A stretch of DNA of 64,000 nt from NCBI RefSeq assembly GCF_030063185.1, contig NZ_JASISP010000020.1, positions 1-64,000 on the forward strand, given 5' to 3'. How positions within the stretch are numbered: position 1 is the first letter of the stretch; the number at the start of each line of letters is the position of its first letter. Below the pieces are notes generated by a model that was not told the DNA's origin, made no database searches, and saw only the letters and a list, made by a program, of their open reading frames with translations. Origin of the DNA: Arthrobacter sp. H35-D1 (lineage in GTDB: Bacteria; Actinomycetota; Actinomycetes; Actinomycetales; Micrococcaceae). The position numbers and the translations under genes are program-made. This document shows positions 1 through 8,185 of this stretch, piece by piece.

Positions 1-1939
1 CGTTGTAGGTGGTGAACGCTGTGCCGAGGCCGTCGCGGCGATCGAGGTCGCTTTGGGTGGTGGTGATAATGAGCTGGGTTTTCAGCCCGCCGTTCAGGGG
101 CAGCTTGCCGGTGCGGGCGGCCAGGGACACGCAGTCCAGCAGCCCGTCGAGGAGTTTTTGGGCCCGGGTGCGGTCATCTTTGACCACCGGGTCGGTGCTC
201 AGCGGATCCATCTGCTCCAGGCCATCAAGGATTTCACTGCTGCCGGGGAAGGGAATCCGGACCCCGTTCACTACTCGCGGCCCCCCGCCGGGCTCCTGCC
301 CCCGGTGATCATCGATTTCATGATCATCGAGGTTCTGCTCCCTGCCTGACCCAGGCCCGGGATCCGGGGACGGGACTGGTCGCTGGGATGGTTCTGAGCG
401 TTCTGGTGGTTCTGGTGGTCGGGTTGGGGCGGTGCCCCAAATATCGAAGTCAGTGCTCTGTCCTGTCGGTTCCCAACCCCTGGGATGGTTCGAGGCAGCC
501 GGGAGCCAGAACCATTGTTCGCCTTCGAAGACCGGGGCTAAAGCTTCCGGTGGCGCGTTGGGCGGTCGGGGTGGAATCTCCCATGCTTCCAAGCGCCGAC
601 GCCACCCGGTCGTCAAATCAACCTGTCCGGCACCGGACCCGGCCTGTCCCGTACTGGAGGCAGACTGTCCGGCACTGGTAACGAACTGCCCGGCACTGGA
701 CGCGCACTGTTCCGGGCCCGGGACACTTCCTGCCCCGGCACCGGCTCCCTCAGCAGCCCGGTTGACCGGGGCATTGGCCGCAGCGTTGCCTGTGCCGCTG
801 ACTGGGTTGGTGCCACCGGCCGGGTTGGCACCGGTGCCTGTGTCGGAATGTGGGGGGCTGGTGGTGAAGAGCCCGATCAATCCCTGCACTTGATCGCACA
901 GGCCATCCTGCCCCGGTTTATTGTCCTGGGTATCCTCCCGGTCGCTGGCGCCAGAACACTCCTCAGCATCCTGTCCGCCATTCCCGTCCGTGCTGCACCC
1001 GTCCGTGCTGCACCCATCCGTGCTGCACCCGTCCGCGCCGCGCCCGTCGGGACCGTCGGGGGTGATGGTGTTGATGTCTTTGTGTTTGTTCGGGTTCGTT
1101 GCTGTGCCGATGGCGACCATGAGTTGTTCGTGTTGGGCGATGGTCATGTGTCCATCGAAATGAATCAGTCCGCGCCTGGGCTTGCGGAAGAAGAGTCCTT
1201 GCTTGGCGAGCAAGTCCCCGCGGCTGGGCTGGTGTCCGTCGGGATCGAGGTGGCTGATGACCCGGTTCCCGAGATGACGGATGAAATCCGGGCTTTCATC
1301 CCTGCCCGCCTCCACCAACGTCTCCTCCACGTCCCGGGCAACTTCCCAGGTAGTCTGCCCGTTGTGGGCCAGGTGCTGGGCTTCACCAACGAACCCCGAG
1401 ACCAGCAACGCCATTTCCTGGGACACCGCACCAGTGAAGAACGCTTCGCCCAAAACCGTTTGCGCGACCGGGGCGACCTCACCGGTCAGCGCATCGGCGA
1501 CCGGCAACACCACCCGGGCCAGACGCAACCGGCGATGAGCTTCCCCGGCACTGACCTTCAAGGACTGGACCAGCATGTCCACCGGGCTGCGAACCCCGGA
1601 ACTGGCATATCGCCCCGCTTCGACCCGCTGCGCCAACTCCCCAGCGATCTGCACACCCAGGGCCTGACCGAGATGGGCCAAGTCCTCCAAGTCCCGCGCC
1701 CACTGCACACACTCGACATCACCGAGCACCGCGACATCCATACCCAAAGGAACCCCCACAGAACCACCACTGGCAGAGGAACCACCACTGGCAGTGGAAC
1801 CACCGCGGGCGGTTGACCCGTCACTGGCGGCATTGACCAGGGCGCGGGCCAGACTCAACAGCTGGTGTACGTGATCACCAACCCGCGGGTTCCCTGAAGA
1901 GGAGACCGGATTACCCGGCGTCCTTGCCGTTGTTACCAT
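1..1939 (-). CDS. DUF222 / 13E12-repeat HNH endonuclease-like protein, 3' end beyond window
   Basis: The minus-strand frame is open from an ATG at 1939 to the left edge (at least 646 codons), so the C-terminal HNH nuclease domain expected of the family lies outside. The N-terminal half has the DUF222 pattern: a helical segment around residues 60-110, the region reading SAGEAHRRLRLARVVLPVAD, then a segment ending in PRRGLIHFDGHMT. A low-complexity linker rich in Gly, Thr, Ser and Asp (about residues 300-420) separates it from a downstream conserved part. The start is supported by a TAGAAT hexamer 6 nt upstream (1951-1946), as in a leaderless gene. These proteins are present in many divergent copies in Arthrobacter and Mycobacterium; a link to mobile or defence functions is suspected for the family but not shown here. 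Confidence 0.8.
   Translation of the reverse strand, partial: MVTTARTPGNPVSSSGNPRVGDHVHQLLSLARALVNAASDGSTARGGSTASGGSSASGGSVGVPLGMDVAVLGDVECVQWARDLEDLAHLGQALGVQIAGELAQRVEAGRYASSGVRSPVDMLVQSLKVSAGEAHRRLRLARVVLPVADALTGEVAPVAQTVLGEAFFTGAVSQEMALLVSGFVGEAQHLAHNGQTTWEVARDVEETLVEAGRDESPDFIRHLGNRVISHLDPDGHQPSRGDLLAKQGLFFRKPRRGLIHFDGHMTIAQHEQLMVAIGTATNPNKHKDINTITPDGPDGRGADGCSTDGCSTDGCSTDGNGGQDAEECSGASDREDTQDNKPGQDGLCDQVQGLIGLFTTSPPHSDTGTGANPAGGTNPVSGTGNAAANAPVNRAAEGAGAGAGSVPGPEQCASSAGQFVTSAGQSASSTGQAGSGAGQVDLTTGWRRRLEAWEIPPRPPNAPPEALAPVFEGEQWFWLPAASNHPRGWEPTGQSTDFDIWGTAPTRPPEPPERSEPSQRPVPSPDPGPGSGREQNLDDHEIDDHRGQEPGGGPRVVNGVRIPFPGSSEILDGLEQMDPLSTDPVVKDDRTRAQKLLDGLLDCVSLAARTGKLPLNGGLKTQLIITTTQSDLDRRDGLGTAFTTYN
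983..1042 (-). repeat. Four 15-bp tandem repeats inside the DUF222 linker
   Basis: Four consecutive 15-bp units start at 983, 998, 1013 and 1028. The first two are identical (CCCGTCCGTGCTGCA on the plus strand), the third has one change and the last is degenerate. On the coding strand they encode repeats of the type TDGCS, so length changes keep the reading frame. Copy number probably varies between strains by slippage. Confidence 0.85.
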
Positions 1940-2236
1940 ATATTCATTCTAGAAGAAGGCACTGACATTCACTGGACGGGAACAACGAAAGTACACAACC
2001 ACCCCCCCCGGTCCCGCCCTGTGCAGGAAACAACACCACAACCGTCTTCACTCAACAAGAGTGAATACAACCGGATACGGGCATGTCCAAAGCAGAACCA
2101 GTGACAGCATGCCTTGGTGGTGTGGATAACTTCTGGCACGTCTTCTCCGGGGAGTGTACTTTGGTAGCAAGCCACAGCGCTGCAGCGTCAATGTCGACGC
2201 CACAACGCAAACCAGCACCAGGGGCAGGGGCCTTCG

Positions 2237-2941
2237 ATGAGGGACAGCCACAGCACGCAGCAGCAACAACGAGCACAGCGGAAACGATCCGCTGGAGCGG
2301 TCATCGGTTTGGCCGGAATCCTCATACTGACCGGGTGCACCACGGATACCAGTCCCACCCCACCACCGGTAAGCAGCATCAGCACCACGACGTCCAGTAT
2401 TCCTACCGTGACTGCGCCGCCGAGCACAGCAGCCCCGGCAACCGCCGCTGCCTATCAACCCGCAACTGCCAACGGGCCGGCTCAGAACGTACCCGTTCCC
2501 ACCCTGCCCGCCAAAGCCAAAGAATTCAGCAAAGACGGCCTCCTCGCCTTCGCAGAGTATTGGTACTCCACGCTCGGCTACGCGTTCGAGACCGGCGACC
2601 CAGGGCCCATGATGGAAATTTCCGGTTCCGGCTGCCCAAATTGCGATGCCATGAAAGACGTCGTGGTGTCTTGGAACTCTGAAGGGCGGTGGATCGTCGG
2701 AGGTCAAATGCATGTGTTGTCCCAGACAGCCACTTTTAAACCTGTCGAGGACGGAACCTACCAAGTAATCACAATGGTGCGCCAACAGAACGTCAAGTAC
2801 TACGGCAGTGATAAGTCGCTCGTTGAAGACAGAGGCCCAAAACCTTCGATCGCAGACATCTTGGTCGCCAATTACTCGTCCGATAGATGGATTGCCGTTA
2901 CCGTGGAACATCTAAAAGGTAGTAAAGGTACCACAGAATGA
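2237..2941 (+). CDS. DUF6318-type lipoprotein
   Basis: A 234-residue protein with a lipoprotein signal: basic N-terminus, hydrophobic stretch and lipobox LTGC (Cys near residue 33), followed by a Pro/Thr/Ser linker to about residue 85. The rest matches the actinobacterial DUF6318 pattern: FSKDGLLAFAEYWYSTLGYA, then a CPNC pair after GSG, then a beta-rich tail. It would be membrane-anchored on the outer face of the cytoplasmic membrane; the function of the family is unknown. It overlaps the next gene by 4 nt (ATGA), so the two are translationally coupled. The 297 bp upstream hold only a 7-bp hairpin at 2047-2065 and an eight-C run near 2005; no clear promoter was recognised. Confidence 0.82.
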   Translation: MRDSHSTQQQQRAQRKRSAGAVIGLAGILILTGCTTDTSPTPPPVSSISTTTSSIPTVTAPPSTAAPATAAAYQPATANGPAQNVPVPTLPAKAKEFSKDGLLAFAEYWYSTLGYAFETGDPGPMMEISGSGCPNCDAMKDVVVSWNSEGRWIVGGQMHVLSQTATFKPVEDGTYQVITMVRQQNVKYYGSDKSLVEDRGPKPSIADILVANYSSDRWIAVTVEHLKGSKGTTE

Positions 2942-3873
2942 ATCGCCGATTCGCAAATGGATGGTACATGCCGGGATGGCCGCTGGTGGCGATCATTCTG
3001 CTCACTGGCGGGCTGGCGCCTGCTTTTGCAGAACCTGATCACCCGCCAAGATCTGATTGGAATGACAACATCATCGTGTCGGGTGGATGGGAGAAGGGAC
3101 CAGGCTCCGATTCGCAATATGGTGAGGCGCCTGTCACCGGTCCGGAGGACCCGTTCAAGTACGAGGCCCGCGTTGCCTGCACCTCCGGTGACAGCATCAT
3201 CTTCCCCGAATGCGCTTCCGTCATGCCGCCATGCGCGACCAGCGACGACGCATCCGACAAAGACGGTGCCGAGAGCACCGCCGTCTACTGGTATAAAGCA
3301 CTAAGGAACAGTTCCCCGCCGAACTGGACGTACGACTCCGGCCCCGTGTGCGTCCAAGGCAAGAAGCCCCGCGACATCCTGGCCGAGATCGCCGCCCAAA
3401 TCAGCCGAGAGTTCCAGCACACACCCATCGCCGCTGCCTCCATCGGCAGCCAGCCGGGGCCCCACACACTCCGCGGCAAGGACACAAACGTCTACGCCAT
3501 CGCCACCACCCAGAACTTCAATATCACCCTTCTGGAGCAACAAGTCACCATCATCGCAACCCCAGTCGCCTACACCTGGGACTACGGCGACGGCGAGGCT
3601 TGGGGGCCGACCCCCGTCCACGGCGCACCACTGCACCAAGACCGCATCGGCGAACAAACACAAACCAGCCACATCTACGGCATTACCGGAAAAATCAACA
3701 TCAACCTCACCACCCACTTCAACGGCACCTACAACGTCAACGGCGGACCATTCCTCCCCATCCCAGGGCAGGGCAATATCCCATCGCCGCCCTTGGGCCT
3801 CACGGTCTGGCGCGCCGTCACCCGCTTGTACGCCGACGACTGCATCACCAACCCCAACGGCATCGGCTGCTAA
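2938..3873 (+). CDS. Secreted protein with PKD-like segment, partner of the DUF6318 lipoprotein
   Basis: A 311-residue protein with a Sec-type signal: positive N-terminus, hydrophobic core around residues 15-30 and a likely cleavage after AFA. The body has two Cys pairs (ASGD/FPEC-type region near residue 80 and CATSD near 100) and, around residues 215-255, the PKD-fold hallmark WDYGDGEAWGPT followed by a HIYGITGKINI-type strand. PKD-like folds are usually extracellular binding modules, so a surface or secreted role with the lipoprotein encoded just upstream is inferred from the 4-nt overlap. No catalytic motif was found. The DUF6318 plus PKD pairing recurs in Arthrobacter genomes, from memory, without an assigned function. 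Confidence 0.75.
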   Translation: MNRRFANGWYMPGWPLVAIILLTGGLAPAFAEPDHPPRSDWNDNIIVSGGWEKGPGSDSQYGEAPVTGPEDPFKYEARVACTSGDSIIFPECASVMPPCATSDDASDKDGAESTAVYWYKALRNSSPPNWTYDSGPVCVQGKKPRDILAEIAAQISREFQHTPIAAASIGSQPGPHTLRGKDTNVYAIATTQNFNITLLEQQVTIIATPVAYTWDYGDGEAWGPTPVHGAPLHQDRIGEQTQTSHIYGITGKININLTTHFNGTYNVNGGPFLPIPGQGNIPSPPLGLTVWRAVTRLYADDCITNPNGIGC

Positions 3874-3910
3874 GGGATTGCCCCGGAAAGTCGGGCATCG
3901 CGCAGAACGC

Positions 3911-3940
3911 CGACGGCGGCACCCAAGGGCACCGCCGTCG
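3911..3940. terminator. Hairpin between convergent genes
   Basis: CGACGGCGG and CCGCCGTCG form a perfect 9-bp stem with a 12-nt loop in the short gap between the convergent secreted-protein gene and the acyl-CoA oxidase gene. There is no U-tract, so it is a plausible but unproven terminator for either side. Confidence 0.45.
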
Positions 3941-3999
3941 AACTTCACCGGGCAACTCCGAGGGAGAACATTCCCGCAGTGTGCCCCCAGGAGGAGGAT

Positions 4000-6072
4000 T
4001 TACTTCTTGGCAGCCGCCTTGGTTTTCTGAATGAGCACCTTTTCGTCGATGGGGGTAGCTGAGCTTGCGCGCTGCTTGCGGTAGTAGTCGCGCGCTTCGT
4101 CCTGGCGTTCGCGCTCAATTCCCGTGGCGATGGTGGCGCGCAGATGTTCGGGGCCGTAGCCGAAAGCGTCCACCAGGTCCATGGCGTGGGGGCGAAGCTT
4201 CGCCAGAATGCGGTTGATGTACGGCGTCAGGGTGCGGGCGCGTTGCATGGAAATACGGCCGTTCATCAAATACCAGTCAAGGTGCTTTTCGATCAAGGTC
4301 AGTCCGAACAAGTCGCGAAGACGGGTCATGACCTTCTTGGTTCCGGGGTCCTTGACGCGCCCCAGCGCCGTAGTGAACGCCTCCCACTGGAGCAGTTCTG
4401 CGTGCGCCCGGGCGGCCTCAATCAGTTCGTGCTGGTGCTCGTTGAAGACTTCGGCACCCTTGTCCTTCGGCAGCTTTGCAGCGCCCTTGAGTGCGCCGGC
4501 AACTTCCGCAACCATGGTCTGAACACGGTCCGCCAACATTTGCTGCTGGGTGTCTTCGTCCTTCAGCGCCTTGGCGGACTTCTGCGCGAAACCGGTGTCG
4601 GCCACAAACTGGGCAACATTGCGCAGGCCCGTCTTGTGCAGGGTCAAGTCGGCGGCCTGGCCGGCGACGAAGCGTGCCAACACACCAAAGTCGAGGTTGC
4701 GGAACTCCTTGCTGTAGTCGCCCAACAGACGCTTGGCCACCAGTTGCAGCAGGACCGTGTTGTCACCTTCAAAGGTGGCGTAGACGTCCAGGTCGGCGCG
4801 CAGGGACGTGAAGCGGTTCTCCACCATGAATCCAGCGCCTCCGCATGCCTCCCGGCATTCCTGCAAGGTGTCAAGGGCATGCCATGTGGTCAGCGACTTC
4901 AACGCGGCGGCCAACGTTTCCAGGTCCTGCCGGTCTTCATCGGTGTCGTGGGCCCCGGAGAAGACGTCGTCGAACTTCACGAGCAGCTCTTCATGGGCAA
5001 AGGCGGCGGCATAAGTGGTGGCAACCAAGGGCAGCAGCCGGCGCTGGTGGCGCTGGTAGTCGAGCAAAACGACTTCCTCGGTGTCGGAAGCTGCGTTGAA
5101 CTGGCGGCGTTCCGTCGCGTACTGGACGGCGATCTTCAAGGCCACCTTCGAAGCAGCCACGGCGGCGCCGTTCAAGGAGACGCGGCCCTGCACAAGTGTT
5201 CCGAGCATGGTGAAGAAGCGGCGGCCCGGGCTTGAGATCGGTGAACTATAGCTGCCGTCCTCGGCTACGTCGCCATACCGGTTGAGCAGGTTAGTGCGAG
5301 GTATGCGCACATTGTTGAACGCCAGCTGCCCGTTGTCGATTCCGTTCAACCCGCCCTTGATGTTGTCATCGCGGCCTTGAACTCCGGGCAGGAACTCCTT
5401 GGTGGCGGGATCACGCAGGTCCACGTAAAAGGCGTGCACGCCGTGGTTGACGCCCTTGGTGATGAGTTGGGCAAACACCACGGCGGCGAGGCCGTCCACC
5501 GCTGCATTGCCGATGTATTCCTTCCACGCCGCCCGGAACGGGGTGTTAATGACGAATTCCTGCGTTGCAGGGTCATACGTGGCAGTCGTGGCGATGGAGG
5601 CAACATCAGATCCGTGGCCGATCTCCGTCATGGCAAAGCAGCCGGGAATTTCAACGCTCATGATGCCCGGCAGCCACTTGTTCTGGTGATCCTCGGTACC
5701 AAGCTGCATCACAGCGGAACCGAACAGGCCCCACTGAACGCCACCCTTGATCTGCAGCGACGGATCGGCAATGACGAGTTCTTCAAAGCCTGCAACGTTG
5801 CCGCCCGGGTCGTTGCTTCCGCCCATTCGAGTGGGGAAGGCGCGGTGGACGGCGTTGTTGTCCACAAGAATGCCCAACTGCTTGAAGACACGTTTCCGGT
5901 GTTCGGTGTGGGAGAGTCCCTCAATTTTATGAAGCTCGGGCCTGCCGGCAAGTTCACGGGCCGTGAGCCTGACTTCCGCCCAATGGCCCAGCAGGACTTC
6001 CCCGAGAGCGGCGACGTCGACGCCATCACCTTCAGGGGCCGTCAAGGGAGAAGCTGTCACTACATTTGTCAT
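4000..6072 (-). CDS. Acyl-CoA oxidase/dehydrogenase family enzyme
   Basis: A 690-residue flavoprotein that would introduce the 2,3-double bond into an acyl-CoA, the first step of beta-oxidation. Landmarks are CFAMTEIGHGSDV (145-157, flavin and substrate binding), LGTLVQGRVSL near 290-300, and FEGDNTV near 434 where the Glu aligns with the catalytic base of acyl-CoA oxidases. Length and the C-terminal extension also fit the oxidase branch. The ATG at 6072 is chosen over upstream in-frame codons because it has the Shine-Dalgarno AGAAGGA 6 nt before it and starts where homology begins. The TetR gene is just upstream on the same strand (19-nt gap), so both may be co-transcribed from the 6800 dyad. 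The position beside FadA2, FabG4 and HtdX-like genes resembles the mycobacterial fadE5-fadA2-fabG4-htdX neighbourhood. Confidence 0.85.
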   Translation of the reverse strand: MTNVVTASPLTAPEGDGVDVAALGEVLLGHWAEVRLTARELAGRPELHKIEGLSHTEHRKRVFKQLGILVDNNAVHRAFPTRMGGSNDPGGNVAGFEELVIADPSLQIKGGVQWGLFGSAVMQLGTEDHQNKWLPGIMSVEIPGCFAMTEIGHGSDVASIATTATYDPATQEFVINTPFRAAWKEYIGNAAVDGLAAVVFAQLITKGVNHGVHAFYVDLRDPATKEFLPGVQGRDDNIKGGLNGIDNGQLAFNNVRIPRTNLLNRYGDVAEDGSYSSPISSPGRRFFTMLGTLVQGRVSLNGAAVAASKVALKIAVQYATERRQFNAASDTEEVVLLDYQRHQRRLLPLVATTYAAAFAHEELLVKFDDVFSGAHDTDEDRQDLETLAAALKSLTTWHALDTLQECREACGGAGFMVENRFTSLRADLDVYATFEGDNTVLLQLVAKRLLGDYSKEFRNLDFGVLARFVAGQAADLTLHKTGLRNVAQFVADTGFAQKSAKALKDEDTQQQMLADRVQTMVAEVAGALKGAAKLPKDKGAEVFNEHQHELIEAARAHAELLQWEAFTTALGRVKDPGTKKVMTRLRDLFGLTLIEKHLDWYLMNGRISMQRARTLTPYINRILAKLRPHAMDLVDAFGYGPEHLRATIATGIERERQDEARDYYRKQRASSATPIDEKVLIQKTKAAAKK

Positions 6073-6091
6073 GATTATCCTTCTGCTGCAG

Positions 6092-6799
6092 TTACTGAAT
6101 GGGGGCAGGCGTCGGGACGTGGTGCCCCACGCCGTCGAAAAGCCAGGCAGAAATCTGTTCAGCCATGGCGGTGGAGTCGGGTTTGGACGCATCATCCGGG
6201 GCTTGAAGCCACAGTTCGCCAGCCGAGCGGACAAGCCCGATGGCCGCTGTGGGCCAATATCCCAGCAAGGGCGACGCCGGATCGCCCAGCAGATTCCGCA
6301 GCGGCTCGGTGATCATGGCCGTCACCGATTCAAAGAAGCCGTTCAGCTCACCGGACTGCCGAGTGTCGCCGTCGGCGGCGAGCGTGGCAAAGGAATAGAC
6401 GTTGGGGGAGGTCTGCGCCATGTGGAGATAGGCGGCAACCATGGCCGTGACGCCTTCCTTGGGGTCAGTTGCCGCCTGCCGTGCCGCCGCGATGGTCTCC
6501 TGCATCTGCCGAATTACCACCGATCCCACAGCCTGCCTGAGCCCTGATTTGTCGCCAAAGTACCGGTAGAAAACGGACTTCGAAGTTCCAGCTGTCGCGG
6601 CGATGTCGTCCATGGAAGCGTCCGGTCCCAGCCTGTGGATGGCCCGTCTCGCGACCTTGATCAAATCACGACGGCGTTCCTCGCGGTGCGCGTCCCACCT
6701 CGCGGAACGCCCATCAACAGCCGCAGGGTTTTCCTGCGGTGTTGCAGGCTGCTCGCTGGATTTGGAAGCAGAGGCAGGCTCTCGCTGTAATATGTTCAC
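6092..6799 (-). CDS. TetR-family regulator of the fatty-acid module
   Basis: A 235-residue TetR protein. The N-terminal helix-turn-helix is seen in GPDASMDDIAATAGTSKSVF followed by YRYFGDKSGL; the C-terminal ligand-binding domain is all-helical. A GTG at 6799 is preferred to the upstream ATG at 6838, because the longer form would put the whole dyad at 6800-6830 inside the coding sequence. A TACGCT hexamer sits 7 nt before this GTG, as for a leaderless transcript. The gene is divergent from the thiolase operon and upstream of the acyl-CoA oxidase gene, so repression of both units, relieved by an acyl-CoA, is the natural inference. Confidence 0.82.
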   Translation of the reverse strand: MNILQREPASASKSSEQPATPQENPAAVDGRSARWDAHREERRRDLIKVARRAIHRLGPDASMDDIAATAGTSKSVFYRYFGDKSGLRQAVGSVVIRQMQETIAAARQAATDPKEGVTAMVAAYLHMAQTSPNVYSFATLAADGDTRQSGELNGFFESVTAMITEPLRNLLGDPASPLLGYWPTAAIGLVRSAGELWLQAPDDASKPDSTAMAEQISAWLFDGVGHHVPTPAPIQ

Positions 6800-6830
6800 G
6801 ATACTCAGCGTATCAGGTACGCTGGGTATC
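6800..6830. promoter_or_regulatory. Operator-like dyad with two built-in -10 elements
   Basis: GATACTCAGCGTA and TACGCTGGGTATC form 13-bp arms with one mismatch around the 5-bp spacer TCAGG. Each arm contains TACGCT, which fits TANNNT. The minus-strand copy ends 7 nt before the GTG of tetR; the plus-strand copy (6818-6823) would start transcription about 35 nt before the thiolase ATG. A TetR dimer bound here would block both promoters at once. Confidence 0.8.
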
Positions 6831-6864
6831 AAGAACAAACAGCATCATGCAAGGAGAGGACTCC

Positions 6865-8181
6865 ATGACCACCCCCACAACACCAGGTATCCGCAAGGCC
6901 GTGATCATCGGCGGGAACCGCATCCCCTTTGCCCGCACGGGTGGCGCCTACGCGCACTCCTCCAACCAGGACATGCTGACCGCCGCCCTCGACGGTCTGG
7001 TGGCCCGCTTCGGCCTGGCCGGCGAGCGAATTGGCGAGGTGGCCGCAGGTGCCGTACTCAAGCACTCGCGGGACTTCAACCTCACCCGGGAAGCAGTTTT
7101 GGGCTCGGCCCTTGCCGCGACAACACCCGCCTACGACCTGCAACAGGCCTGCGCCACGGGCATGGAAGCCGTCATCGGGCTCTCCAACAAGATCAAGCTC
7201 GGCCAGATTGATTCTGCGATTGCCGGCGGCGTCGACTCGGCCTCGGACGCCCCGATTGCCGTCAGCGAGGGCCTACGTGCCATTCTGCTCGATCTCAACC
7301 GTGCCAAAACCACGGGCCAGAAGGTCAAGATTCTTGCCCGCATCAGGCCCAAGGATCTCAGTCCCGATGCGCCGTCCACCGGTGAACCTCGCACCGGGCT
7401 GTCCATGGGAGAGCACCAAGCACTCACCACGGCGCAGTGGAAGATCAGCCGCGAGGCCCAGGACGAATTGGCGCTTGCAAGCCACAAGAACTTGGCCGCC
7501 GCATACGACAGGAACTTCTTCGACGACCTCCTCACCCCGTTCCGCGGACTGAGCCGGGACTCAAATCTGCGCGCCGACTCCAGCATGGAAAAGCTCGCCA
7601 AACTCAAGCCCGCCTTCGGAAAGTCCCTCGGCGACGATGCCACCATGACAGCCGGAAACTCCACACCACTGACAGACGGCGCCTCCACCGTTTTGTTGGC
7701 CTCCGAAGAATGGGCGGCCGCCCGCGAACTTCCCGTCTTGGCCGAAGTGGTTGACGGCGAAGCAGGCGCCGTTGACTTTGTCCACGGCAAGGACGGGCTC
7801 CTCATGGCTCCGGCCTTCGCCATCCCGCGGATGCTGGCCCGCAATGGTCTCACGCTGGCGGATTTTGACTACTTTGAAATCCACGAGGCGTTCGCAGGAA
7901 CTGTGCTGAGCACCCTCGCGGCGTGGGAAGACGAAGAATTTGGCAGGACGCGGCTGGGCCTCGACGGTGCCTTCGGCTCCATTGACAGGGCCAAACTCAA
8001 TGTCAACGGCTCCTCCCTTGCCGCCGGACACCCCTTCGCGGCAACAGGGGGCCGTATCATGGCCACCCTCGCCAAAATGCTCCACGAGCGCGGAAGGGTT
8101 GACGGCCGCCCCGCCCGCGGCCTGATCTCTGTTTGTGCCGCCGGTGGACAGGGTGTCGTCGCCATTCTGGAAGCACGGTAA
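6865..8181 (+). CDS. Acetyl-CoA C-acetyltransferase (FadA2/FadI-like thiolase)
   Basis: A 438-residue thiolase catalysing thiolytic cleavage of 3-ketoacyl-CoA, the last step of beta-oxidation. The nucleophile is Cys96 in QQACATGM; HEAF (about residue 340) gives the His; GSSLAAGHPFAATG carries the GHP motif; and Cys424 lies in CAAGGQG. The ATG at 6865 is chosen because AAGGAGAGGA lies 4-5 nt upstream, and upstream in-frame extension would cross the operator. It is the first gene of a three-gene operon; the stop is 4 nt before the next start. The order thiolase, FabG4-like, MaoC matches the M. tuberculosis Rv0243-Rv0242c-Rv0241c set in content. Confidence 0.9.
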   Translation: MTTPTTPGIRKAVIIGGNRIPFARTGGAYAHSSNQDMLTAALDGLVARFGLAGERIGEVAAGAVLKHSRDFNLTREAVLGSALAATTPAYDLQQACATGMEAVIGLSNKIKLGQIDSAIAGGVDSASDAPIAVSEGLRAILLDLNRAKTTGQKVKILARIRPKDLSPDAPSTGEPRTGLSMGEHQALTTAQWKISREAQDELALASHKNLAAAYDRNFFDDLLTPFRGLSRDSNLRADSSMEKLAKLKPAFGKSLGDDATMTAGNSTPLTDGASTVLLASEEWAAARELPVLAEVVDGEAGAVDFVHGKDGLLMAPAFAIPRMLARNGLTLADFDYFEIHEAFAGTVLSTLAAWEDEEFGRTRLGLDGAFGSIDRAKLNVNGSSLAAGHPFAATGGRIMATLAKMLHERGRVDGRPARGLISVCAAGGQGVVAILEAR

Positions 8182-8185
8182 CCCC

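Noticed and set aside
848-1816. Long plus-strand open frame of 322 codons
   Set aside because: It is antisense to the DUF222 gene, whose frame is open over the whole region and has recognisable family motifs; the plus-strand protein has none.
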